A stretch of 25,760 nucleotides of DNA, taken from contig CAZAZY010000010.1 of NCBI GenBank assembly GCA_964489785.1, forward strand, positions 1-25,760. The letters are read 5' to 3'. The translations under genes were made by a program, and so were the position numbers. This DNA comes from JAIPIY01 sp964489785. GTDB lineage: Bacteria; Patescibacteriota; Minisyncoccia; Phycocordibacterales; UBA1006. Shown here piece after piece: positions 7,377 through 14,865 of this stretch. Each line of letters starts with the position of its first letter. Position 1 is the stretch's first letter. The notes below the pieces were generated by a model, which worked only from the letters and a program-made list of their open reading frames with translations, did no database searches and had not been told where the DNA came from.

Positions 7377-7549
7377 ATAACTTTTTTCTTGATAAAAAAG
7401 TCACCAAAAAATCAAGACCTCAGAGTAAAAAGACTAAAAATGAGTCAAAAAATACTAAACAGGATAAACTCGTTATCACTCAAACATATCCTGTTCTTCA
7501 CGCATTTTTTGACTCATTTTCTTAACGTCTTTTTCTCTAGGGTCGAAGG
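7377..7549 (-). repeat. 173-bp structured repeat, copy 2 (element A, inverted)
   Basis: This is the reverse complement of 1181-1353, matching at 172 of 173 positions by eye. The long stem-loop spans 7418-7541 with its terminal loop at 7467-7486. The pseudoknot/alternative-hairpin part lies at about 7380-7417. With copy 1 it flanks the whole ftsK-efp/rpsR-rpsF block in inverted orientation. Confidence 0.88.
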
Positions 7550-7580
7550 CTACGGAATGCAATTCGTAGCTAGCGACCCT
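7539..7580. repeat. Junction hairpin between head-to-head elements A and B
   Basis: AGGGTCG (7539-7545) pairs with CGACCCT (7574-7580), then an AAG/TAG internal loop, then GCTACG (7549-7554) with CGTAGC (7565-7570) around loop GAATGCAATT. The outer arms are the start boxes of elements A and B. Beside copy 1 the same place has GATGCA/TGCATC around a loop that also begins GAATGCAA, so stem bases differ while pairing and loop start are kept. Confidence 0.6.
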
Positions 7581-7740
7581 GCATAAAATGCCGTAAAGAA
7601 ATCATGCTGGGTATTACGTATAATACCGGATATGTTTGAGTGCAACGAGTTTATCCGGTATAGGAATACTCAGTATGATTTTAGGTATTTTATGCGGGTC
7701 TACCCTTTTTGATTACTTTTTGGGTATACAAAAAGTGATG
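7574..7740 (+). repeat. Structured repeat element B, diverged relative of element A
   Basis: It begins with CGACCCT and forms a long stem-loop at 7575-7700. The arms are CATAAAAT/ATTTTATG, ATCATGCTGGGTATT/AATACTCAGTATGAT and ATACCGGATA/TATCCGGTAT, and the terminal loop is TGTTTGAGTGCAACGAGTT (7633-7651). Next is TACCC/GGGTA (7701-7726), whose loop holds ACTTTTT (7715-7721), which pairs with AAAAAGT (7730-7736). The order of parts, terminal loop and T-rich loop match element A, but the outer stem sequences are different and still complementary. Confidence 0.75.
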
Positions 7741-7770
7741 AGACTGATTTTAGAAATTAGCAGTTAATAG

Positions 7771-8616
7771 TTATATTCCAAAAAATCTCTTTGCATTTTG
7801 TAGTAATACTGTCTGAACCTCTTCAATTGGCAATTGTTTTATTTCAGCGATTTTTTTGATTACTTCTAAAACATATACGGGTTCATTGCGTTGCCCCCTG
7901 TGCGGTGATGGCGAAACATATGGACAATCAGTTTCTGCATGGATTCTATTCAATGGAACATACTGAATTAATTCTTCGTATTGTTTTGCAAAAGTAATAA
8001 CCCCGGTAAATGAAATATCAAATCCTATATCCATAAATTGCTGTGCAATATCTGCGGTTCCCGCAAAAAAATGTACATCCCCACGTAATGTATCTCCTGC
8101 TGTTTCTTTGTATTCACGTAATACATCTAATACATCCACATACGCATCATACGTTCCCTGTGATGGACGCACATGCAACATCAACGGAAGATTCAGCTCA
8201 ATCGCCAGTTCAATCTGTGCACGAAATGCTGTTTCTTGAACTTGTTTTGTATCATGATCATTTCGATAGTAATCAAAACCGCATTCCCCTATGCCCACTA
8301 CCCGGTCGCTGGATTTTGCAAGGTCTCTATATTTTTCTGCATCAAAAATCTCCCCACGAGAAGAAAATGATTTATTTCCTTCCCCCAATTCATCTTCATC
8401 ATGATGCGTTGCTGTTGTGTGAATGGGATGCAATCCAATAATTGCATAGCAGGTATCATACACACCCGCCATCTCGACCGCTTTTTTCGATGTGTCGTAT
8501 TGGGTACCAATATTAATCATTGATACACCTGATTCTTTTGCACGCAAAATAACATCGTCACGATCATGGTCGTACGCAGCAAAATTTGTATGAGCGTGAA
8601 TATCGATGTTTTTCAT
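7771..8616 (-). CDS. tatD: TatD family metal-dependent hydrolase (putative DNase)
   Basis: A 281-residue TIM-barrel hydrolase of the TatD family; characterised members are Mg-dependent 3'-5' DNases involved in repair. The metal ligands are all visible: H7 and H9 (DIHAHTN), E111 (GIGECGFDYY), H148 (LMLHVRP), H182 (DVHFFAGT) and D230 (AETDCPYVSP). It starts 7 bp after the stop of the secreted-protein gene, so the two are probably cotranscribed. In other bacteria tatD often follows metG; here metG lies one gene upstream. Confidence 0.92.
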   Translation of the reverse strand: MKNIDIHAHTNFAAYDHDRDDVILRAKESGVSMINIGTQYDTSKKAVEMAGVYDTCYAIIGLHPIHTTATHHDEDELGEGNKSFSSRGEIFDAEKYRDLAKSSDRVVGIGECGFDYYRNDHDTKQVQETAFRAQIELAIELNLPLMLHVRPSQGTYDAYVDVLDVLREYKETAGDTLRGDVHFFAGTADIAQQFMDIGFDISFTGVITFAKQYEELIQYVPLNRIHAETDCPYVSPSPHRGQRNEPVYVLEVIKKIAEIKQLPIEEVQTVLLQNAKRFFGI

Positions 8617-8623
8617 ATTCAGA

Positions 8624-9565
8624 CTATCTTTTTCTTTTCACTAAATATGTAATAACGACCGCACCCAATCCAACCAATAGTCCAACAAGAATACCAACCA
8701 AAAAATTAGAATCTGTGGCGGTCTTTGTGGGTTCAATTGGAGTATCTAATATAGGAGTTAGTTCTTCTTGATCTTGTTCGTCTTTTGGTTCATCTGGTTT
8801 TTTAGGTTCTTCTTTTTCATCAGGTTTTGGAGATGCTAATACTAATCCATGCAAAGATCGAAGTATTGATGAACCCGCTTCTAATGCTCCATTTATCCGG
8901 ACTTTACTTCCTTTTTCAAGAGTGAAATTTTGTTTTTCTAATAAGTTTGTTGATCTAAGAGAAATAGAAGTTTTTGATCCAACGGGAAAATTTACACGAC
9001 AATGATTATTTATTCCTTGGACTTTGGTAATTTGAATATCAAATGAATCATCGGCAAAACAGGAATTTCCCCCTGGTCCTGGCATGCACAAAGATGCCGA
9101 ATTAAACGGATCATTTACAAGAACCCCTTCAACTGTACAAAAATCTAGCTGTTCTGGTCGTGCAGTGAAAACTGGATCTCCTGAAGTCTGTCCCGTCCCT
9201 TTTTGAAAAGAAATAGAATAGCCAAGTACTGAATCTGTAGTCATTCCTGAAGGCAATGATTCTAATGAAAAAAAGTAGTGACGATTATAAGATATTTTAT
9301 GAATCTCTGCACAGTCACCATATTCTTCATTATCTAATAATTCAACCCCTGTTACATGTACCAAAAATTGATAACCCTCTGGATTCCCAAATGACATAGG
9401 ACCCGCAGGTCGTGCTTCTTTAAACGACGCCCCTACAACAATACCCCCGACACGACAATCTGGCATAAGAGCAATGGAAAGTGCCTCAGTGTCAGATGGC
9501 ACCATTGCAACCCCAAAAACTGCAACCAAACTTGTAATAAAAAATGAAAATAGTTTTTTAGGCAT
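8624..9565 (-). CDS. Secreted tail-anchored protein of unknown function
   Basis: A 313-residue protein I do not recognise. It has an N-terminal signal peptide (MPKKLFSFFITSLVAVFGVA, cleavage likely after residues 25-30) and an extracytoplasmic domain of about 215 residues with six cysteines (DCRVGG, GDCAEI, DFCTVE, SLCMPG, NSCFAD, NHCRVN) that could form disulfides. A Lys/Glu/Pro-rich stalk (about 248-275) leads to a C-terminal membrane helix (NFLVGILVGLLVGLGAVVITYL) and the basic stop-transfer tail VKRKR. The layout resembles a surface protein on a stalk, anchored without sortase because no LPXTG motif is present. TGGTATTAT about 16 nt upstream of the ATG could be an extended -10. Confidence 0.85.
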   Translation of the reverse strand: MPKKLFSFFITSLVAVFGVAMVPSDTEALSIALMPDCRVGGIVVGASFKEARPAGPMSFGNPEGYQFLVHVTGVELLDNEEYGDCAEIHKISYNRHYFFSLESLPSGMTTDSVLGYSISFQKGTGQTSGDPVFTARPEQLDFCTVEGVLVNDPFNSASLCMPGPGGNSCFADDSFDIQITKVQGINNHCRVNFPVGSKTSISLRSTNLLEKQNFTLEKGSKVRINGALEAGSSILRSLHGLVLASPKPDEKEEPKKPDEPKDEQDQEELTPILDTPIEPTKTATDSNFLVGILVGLLVGLGAVVITYLVKRKR

Positions 9566-9618
9566 ATAATATACGTGATTTATAATACCATTTCAGTATA
9601 TCAGAGATTTATGCCTTT

Positions 9619-11061
9619 TTATACCTTTCGTGCAAACAGGGGTTCTGCAGGTTTTTCTCTTTTTTCGATAAGTGTGCGCATTTTTTGTGAAGTTTCTGGC
9701 ATGATAGGTTGTAGTTGTACTGATATTTTTGCCAATCCTTGCAATACTTCGAATACATCATTTCGCGCCTGGTCAGGATTAATCTTGAAAACTTTGAATG
9801 GTTCACGTTCAGTAATCAATTTATCCAATGCAGTTATTGCATGCCAAATATCGTTTGTTACTTCGGTATAATCAAATATTTCATATGCTGGATTTGCCAC
9901 CGTAGAAAATTCTGGAAATACCAACCCACTACAATCAACATCATAACTTTGTGCCATGGTCAGTGTGCGCGATACCAGGTTTCCCAATCCATTCACCAGA
10001 TTTGAATTGTATGCATCTGAAAACCGTTCAATAGTAAATGGAGAATCATCCCACGCACCAATTTCTTTTGCTAAAAATAATCGCAGTGTATCAGTTCCAT
10101 ATTCACCAGCCATATCCCGAGGATCAACCACATTACCTAATGTTTTTGACATACGAATACCGCCATCACCTGTAATAAATCCGTTGATAATAATTTGGTG
10201 ACTGTTTGGAATACCTACGGCCATCAACATCGCCTGCCACATTGCAGATTGAAAACGATTGTTATCTTTACCACAATATTGTGTGGGTGTTCCGTTTACC
10301 CAATAGTGATTAAATTTCTCGTCATCTGAAAAAGGATTACCTAGTGTGGAAATATAATTGGTTAATGCATCAAACCAAACATACATGACATGATCATCGT
10401 CATTTGGTACCGAAATTCCCCATGGCATTTTTTCTTTTTTTCGTGAGATAGAAAAATCTTGCAATCCCCTGCCCACGAATTCTTTTATTTCTTTGAAACG
10501 AAAGTCAGGAACTACAAAGGTTGGGTGTTGATTATAAAATTCAATCAATTTTTCTGTGAATGCAGAATATTTAAAGAAATAATTTTCTTCGTCGATATGT
10601 TGCAATGATTGCCCGGGATGCTCAGGACATTCTTCGTTCACTAATTCAGAATCAGTTTTTTCTGATTCACAGCCTTTGCAGTATTTTGCCTGATACGGAG
10701 CCTTGTAAATATATCCATTCTCCAGGGCACGATTCCAGAATGCTTTTGCGATTTCGATATGATGCGCGTCTGTCGTTCGCACAAAATGAATATCATCCAT
10801 AATGCCAAATTGTTGTAGTTGCTCTTTGAATACCGCAAATCCTGCATCAACAAATGCCTGTACCTGTATACCCTCTGATTGTGCTTTGTCATAGATTTTC
10901 ACTCCATGTTCGTCAGTACCTGTATTAAAATAAACATCATATCCCATCAATGTTTTGTACCGCGCCAAAATATCAGCACGCACAAATTCCAAAGCATGCC
11001 CCATGTGCAATGGTGCATTTACATACGGTAATGTCGTTGTAAGATAAAACGGTTTTTTCAT
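9619..11061 (-). CDS. metG: Methionyl-tRNA synthetase (short form)
   Basis: A 480-residue class I synthetase that charges tRNA-Met. The HIGH motif is HMGH at residues 19-22. The zinc-knuckle insert has CKGCESEKTDSELVNEECPEH (about 128-150). The KMSKS loop reads RMSKT at 303-307 (M304, K306). The anticodon-binding helical domain follows (NGLGNLVSRTLTMAQ ... DKLITEREPFKV). The protein ends after this domain, without the C-terminal tRNA-binding/dimerisation domain of longer MetRSs. The stretch QYCGKDNNRFQSAMWQAMLMA replaces the commoner HVIGKDILRFH version. Confidence 0.96.
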   Translation of the reverse strand: MKKPFYLTTTLPYVNAPLHMGHALEFVRADILARYKTLMGYDVYFNTGTDEHGVKIYDKAQSEGIQVQAFVDAGFAVFKEQLQQFGIMDDIHFVRTTDAHHIEIAKAFWNRALENGYIYKAPYQAKYCKGCESEKTDSELVNEECPEHPGQSLQHIDEENYFFKYSAFTEKLIEFYNQHPTFVVPDFRFKEIKEFVGRGLQDFSISRKKEKMPWGISVPNDDDHVMYVWFDALTNYISTLGNPFSDDEKFNHYWVNGTPTQYCGKDNNRFQSAMWQAMLMAVGIPNSHQIIINGFITGDGGIRMSKTLGNVVDPRDMAGEYGTDTLRLFLAKEIGAWDDSPFTIERFSDAYNSNLVNGLGNLVSRTLTMAQSYDVDCSGLVFPEFSTVANPAYEIFDYTEVTNDIWHAITALDKLITEREPFKVFKINPDQARNDVFEVLQGLAKISVQLQPIMPETSQKMRTLIEKREKPAEPLFARKV

Positions 11062-11068
11062 AATGAAA

Positions 11069-12127
11069 TTATGCTAGTTTTTTTTTACTTTTTTCTTTCT
11101 CTACATCAGAAATAAATTCAAACAAACCAACGGTTACGGGCATAGCAATCACGATACCTAATACCCCACCCAAAGCCCCACCCACAAGAAGAGAAATAAT
11201 CACAATCAATGGTGGAATCCCTACAACACGTTTCATTACCAAAGGATAAATAATATTACCTTCTATTTGTTGAATTACTGCATACAGAACCAATACGTAA
11301 ATCAATAATGGAAATCCTCCAGTCAAAAATGCAATAGCTAATGCTGGAATACCAGCAACCATAGAACCAAAAGGAACCAATTCAAATACAAAAGAAAGAA
11401 GGGCTAGCAACAGTGCATAGGGTATCCCAAAAACCAATAATCCCAAATACACCATAACCCCCACAAATAATGCAGCTAATAACTGTCCGCTGAACCAAAT
11501 TTCAATTTTACGTTGAGCTCGTTTCCAAAGGTCAGTAACATATTCTTCTTTATCAATAGGTATTACTAATCGCAAGAATTTTTCAATACCACGATCTTCT
11601 ACCGCAAGGAAAAATGACAAAATGAATACCATAATTGCATTTACGAATCCACCAAAAACAACGGCAATACTTTGGAATGCGGTACCTGCAAACTGTCCAA
11701 ATTTTAATTGCAAAGATTCAAATACATGTACAGGATCCATTTGTAAATCTGTTTCAGCAACACTCATCGCATCTTTGATTCCTTGGAGATTCAATTGTTG
11801 TAAAAAATCAACAGAAGAACTATCAGGAAACAATAATGCAATTGTATCCACTTCGGACAAAAATGCAGGAATCAAGAATGACAATAGCCCACCCAATAAT
11901 CCGGCGATACCCAAATACACCATAATAACCGATACAACGCGTGGGATACGCAAACGTATTAACCATCGTGTAGGAGCTTCGACGAACGATGCAATTACAA
12001 TAGCTGTTAAAAGAATAAGGATAATACCCCGAACATGATATAGACCAACTGCTAATAAACCAAAAAACAACGCCCAAGCGAATGTTGATGGTGCTATAGA
12101 GAAGGTTGTAGTATTGGACTCTTTCAT
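11069..12127 (-). CDS. AI-2E/PerM family membrane protein
   Basis: A 352-residue polytopic membrane protein of the PF01594 (AI-2E transporter/PerM) family. Two or three helices lie at the N-terminus (FAWALFFGLLAVGLYHVRGIILILLTAIVIASFVEAP is characteristic). A soluble segment of about 60 residues follows, then five or so helices with the family region YALLLALLSFVFELVPFGSMVAGIPALAIAFL and QQIEGNIIYPLVMKRVVGIPPLIVIISLLVGG. Members have been linked to export of signalling molecules or Na+/H+ antiport, so the substrate here is unknown. It ends 7 bp before metG. Confidence 0.9.
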   Translation of the reverse strand: MKESNTTTFSIAPSTFAWALFFGLLAVGLYHVRGIILILLTAIVIASFVEAPTRWLIRLRIPRVVSVIMVYLGIAGLLGGLLSFLIPAFLSEVDTIALLFPDSSSVDFLQQLNLQGIKDAMSVAETDLQMDPVHVFESLQLKFGQFAGTAFQSIAVVFGGFVNAIMVFILSFFLAVEDRGIEKFLRLVIPIDKEEYVTDLWKRAQRKIEIWFSGQLLAALFVGVMVYLGLLVFGIPYALLLALLSFVFELVPFGSMVAGIPALAIAFLTGGFPLLIYVLVLYAVIQQIEGNIIYPLVMKRVVGIPPLIVIISLLVGGALGGVLGIVIAMPVTVGLFEFISDVEKEKSKKKLA

Positions 12128-12133
12128 AAGGTT

Positions 12134-12142
12134 ATTGTATCA
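12134..12142 (-). promoter_or_regulatory. Extended -10 upstream of the AI-2E family gene
   Basis: TGATACAAT on the minus strand (TG at 12141-12142, TACAAT at 12134-12139) ends 6 nt before the ATG. Transcription would start at or next to the start codon, giving a leaderless mRNA. No Shine-Dalgarno sequence is present. Confidence 0.4.
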
Positions 12143-12165
12143 CAGCCTCATGGTAAAATCACGCA

Positions 12166-13407
12166 CTATAATAATGTCTTTGGATGTGGACCAACAACAA
12201 CCTTGTGGAATGTATCAGGTTTGAAATATTTTTGCGCAACCCGCTGTATGTCTTTTGCAGTTACTGCTCGAATAGTTTTTTCTCGTTGTTCCAATGTTTT
12301 CAATGGTAAATGCAATATTTCGTAATCACCCAATGAATATGCGATTTCATCTGTGGCTTCGTGCCCCATATATAAACCACCCACCATGTATTCTTTTGCC
12401 CGGTCCATATCAGAATCAGTAATTGCATCATGCTGTAGTTTTTGTATTTCTTCAAAAATTGCTGCTATTACTTCTTTTACTCTACTTGGTTCGGTGCCAG
12501 TTACAATAGACAAATCAGACCCATCATCAAATGCAGTCAATGAAGCGCGTACATAATATCCTGCGCCCATTTCTTCACGTAGTCGTAAAAATAATCGAGA
12601 CCCCATTCCGCTACCTAAAATACAAGAAGCAACTGCCAATGCAGGCATATCAGCATGTTCCGCCGGAGGTAATTTTATACCCAAAGCAAGATGAGACTGA
12701 TCTGTTTTTTTACTCAGAACAACATTCTTGTCCCCTATTTTTTTTGCCAGTGGTTTCTTTTTCTGTGCTGATTGTTTTGGTAATTCTTTGAATAATTGTT
12801 TTACTTGTCGAACAATATCTTCGTGCGATACATTTCCAACCACCACCACAGATGTTGCACCTGCAGTATAATGTTTTTTATAGTATGCAATAAAATCTTT
12901 CTGAGAAAAACGAAGAATGTTTTCTTTTGGACCCAATACGGTCATTCCCGCAGGTTGTTTTCCGTACAATGAGCTTTGCAAAGCTGAACCCGCCTGACGT
13001 TGTGGAATATCTTGGTACATGTCTATTTCACCACAGATAACACCACGTTCTTTTTCTATTTCTTCTTTGGGAAAAGTTGAATGCAGAAAAACATCAGATA
13101 CAATTTCCAAAAATTTCGAAGCATGCCGAGAAGCACCTTTGATATAATATCCAGTATAGTCATACCAGGTAAATGCATTTGTTTCTGCACCCAATGTTTC
13201 TATTTCATAGGCAATTGCCTTTGAGCCACGGTTTGTGGTTCCCTTGAAACACATGTGCTCTAAAAAGTGCGATAACCCGTTTGTTTTTTCTGTTTCGTAT
13301 TTAGTTCCCGCTTCAACCATCACCAATACGGTTGTAGTTGGGCTGTCTGGTTTTGCAACAGTTACCACACGAAGACCGTTGTTAAGAATTGTTTTTTTGT
13401 GTTTCAT
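12166..13407 (-). CDS. M16 family zinc metallopeptidase
   Basis: A 413-residue pitrilysin-like peptidase related to processing-peptidase subunits. The inverted zinc motif HFLEH is at residues 47-51 (H47, E50, H51) and the third ligand E127 lies 76 residues later in EKERGVICGEIDMY, the usual spacing. The second, non-catalytic half-domain covers about 210-413 and includes the substrate-binding R/Y region (GSGMGSRLFLRLREEMGAGYYVRA). There is no signal peptide, so it is probably cytoplasmic. It follows glyS by about 9 bp, likely in one transcript. The substrate is unknown. Confidence 0.93.
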   Translation of the reverse strand: MKHKKTILNNGLRVVTVAKPDSPTTTVLVMVEAGTKYETEKTNGLSHFLEHMCFKGTTNRGSKAIAYEIETLGAETNAFTWYDYTGYYIKGASRHASKFLEIVSDVFLHSTFPKEEIEKERGVICGEIDMYQDIPQRQAGSALQSSLYGKQPAGMTVLGPKENILRFSQKDFIAYYKKHYTAGATSVVVVGNVSHEDIVRQVKQLFKELPKQSAQKKKPLAKKIGDKNVVLSKKTDQSHLALGIKLPPAEHADMPALAVASCILGSGMGSRLFLRLREEMGAGYYVRASLTAFDDGSDLSIVTGTEPSRVKEVIAAIFEEIQKLQHDAITDSDMDRAKEYMVGGLYMGHEATDEIAYSLGDYEILHLPLKTLEQREKTIRAVTAKDIQRVAQKYFKPDTFHKVVVGPHPKTLL

Positions 13408-13416
13408 AAATGTATA

Positions 13417-14826
13417 TTAGGCAAGTTTTTCTTTCAAATATTTTTGCAAATCTTGGATTGCAATACGTTCTTGGTTTCCCGTGTCTCGATCACGAATAGT
13501 CACCGTATCTTTCAATTCTGGCTTTTCTTCTCCCAGTGTTTCAAAATCAATAACAATACAAAATGGAGTTCCGATTTCATCTTGTCGACGATATCTTTTT
13601 CCAATGTTTCCATTATCGTCATACATCACATGACCGAATTCACGCTTGAGTGCCATAAATACCTCTCGAGCTTTTTCGACAAGCTCTGGCTTGTTTTTAA
13701 GTAGTGGTGAAACTGCTAATTTTACCGGTGCAACCGAAGCTGGAAGTGATAATAAAATTCGAGTATCATCCCCCATTATTTCTTCTTTATATGTATTTGC
13801 AAGAAGCATGAACATAACGCGATCCAATCCTGATGATGCTTCAATAACATTTGGAATATATTTTTCAGCAGTATAAGGATCAGTATATTCTAATTTTACA
13901 CCAGAAAATTCTTGGTGTTGTGACAAGTCATAATTACCCCGCCAATGAAGTCCCTCGATTTCCTTCCATCCAAAATCAAAATTATATTCAATGTCCCAGG
14001 CATCTTTTGCATAAAATACGAGATTTTCATGTTGTTTAAAACGCAATTTTTCTACAGGGATACTTAATTTATTCACATAATAGCTCATTCGCTCTTTTTT
14101 AAACTCTTCAAAAATCCCTTCTGCTTCGTCGGGGTGTACGAAATATTGCATCTCCATTTGTTCGAATTCTCTCAGACGAAAAACAAATTGTTGTGGTTTA
14201 ATTTCATTTCGAAAAGCTTTACCAATTTGAGCAATTCCAAAAGGAATTTTAAGTATTGTTGAGTCTAAAACATTTTTGAAATTAACAAAGATTCCCTGTG
14301 CCGTCTCACCTCGTAGATATACGGGATTTTCGGAGACATCTTCTTTGGTTGTACCAAAATTAGATTTAACTAAAAGATTAAATTTTTGTACAGCACTAAA
14401 ATCTGACCTTTCGCCTTTTGGCAACTTTAATTTCTCAAAATTATCATCAAAGAGTTTTTGAATTTCTTCTGTCGTCATTTTCTCATCAGCAACAATTCCA
14501 ATATCTTCAAGAAGATGATCTACTCGGAATCGTTGGTTTGTTTTTTTGTGTTCAACAAGAGGATCAGAAAAACCTCCTACGTGACCCGAAGCTTCCCATA
14601 CTTTAGGATGCATAAAAATTGCAGAATCAAGTTCAACAATATTTTCATGATCAAAAGTCATAGCTCGTCTCCACAAAGCTTTAATGTTTTCTTTTAGCAC
14701 CGTTCCCAAAGGCCCATAATCATATGTCCCTGCAAGTCCCCCATAAATCTCTGAACCGGGAAACACAAAACCACGTCTTTTTGCAAGACTTACGATTTTT
14801 TCCATTGTTACTTCTTCTGGTTTCAT
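13417..14826 (-). CDS. glyS: Glycyl-tRNA synthetase, dimeric class II type
   Basis: Charges tRNA-Gly; this is the single-chain alpha2 type, not the bacterial alpha2beta2 form. Visible features are GFVFPGSEIYGGLAGTYDYG near the N-terminus, motif 2 with FRNEI (GIAQIGKAFRNEIKPQQF), motif 3 in EASSGLDRVMFMLL, and the anticodon-binding domain (PASVAPVKLAVSPLL ... RRQDEIGTPFCIVIDFETL). I start at ATG 14826 because GAGG lies 5 nt upstream, one of the few convincing ribosome binding sites here. The longer frame to 14853 would need a TTG start. Confidence 0.95.
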   Translation of the reverse strand: MKPEEVTMEKIVSLAKRRGFVFPGSEIYGGLAGTYDYGPLGTVLKENIKALWRRAMTFDHENIVELDSAIFMHPKVWEASGHVGGFSDPLVEHKKTNQRFRVDHLLEDIGIVADEKMTTEEIQKLFDDNFEKLKLPKGERSDFSAVQKFNLLVKSNFGTTKEDVSENPVYLRGETAQGIFVNFKNVLDSTILKIPFGIAQIGKAFRNEIKPQQFVFRLREFEQMEMQYFVHPDEAEGIFEEFKKERMSYYVNKLSIPVEKLRFKQHENLVFYAKDAWDIEYNFDFGWKEIEGLHWRGNYDLSQHQEFSGVKLEYTDPYTAEKYIPNVIEASSGLDRVMFMLLANTYKEEIMGDDTRILLSLPASVAPVKLAVSPLLKNKPELVEKAREVFMALKREFGHVMYDDNGNIGKRYRRQDEIGTPFCIVIDFETLGEEKPELKDTVTIRDRDTGNQERIAIQDLQKYLKEKLA

Positions 14827-14865
14827 ATAGTCCTCAGTATACAGATTTTTCAAAAAGACACAAAA

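Larger units (their letters stand above)
7263..7770. other. Intergenic region packed with structured repeats
   Basis: No gene is supported between the rpsF leader and tatD. The region holds a TTCTAAT/ATTAGAA dyad (about 7331-7345), element A copy 2 in reverse (7377-7549), a junction hairpin (7539-7580) and element B (7574-7740). Short open frames here simply read through the hairpin arms. Elements A and B lie head to head with their CGACCCT boxes facing each other. Confidence 0.6.

Noticed and set aside
7539..7580. Integron attC-like site
   Set aside because: The two-box hairpin layout is reminiscent of attC, but the required RYYYAAC/GTTRRRY boxes are absent and no integrase or cassette is seen. 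The GCGTTATTG next to ssb (6644-6652) fails the same test.
7632..7740. Short frame in element B beginning MFECNEF
   Set aside because: It covers the loop and right arm of a near-perfect hairpin. The corresponding frame in element A is broken by several stops, so the conservation follows the structure rather than a peptide.
8043..8441. 132-codon plus-strand frame rich in His and Leu
   Set aside because: Antisense to tatD, whose metal ligands are complete across the same region.
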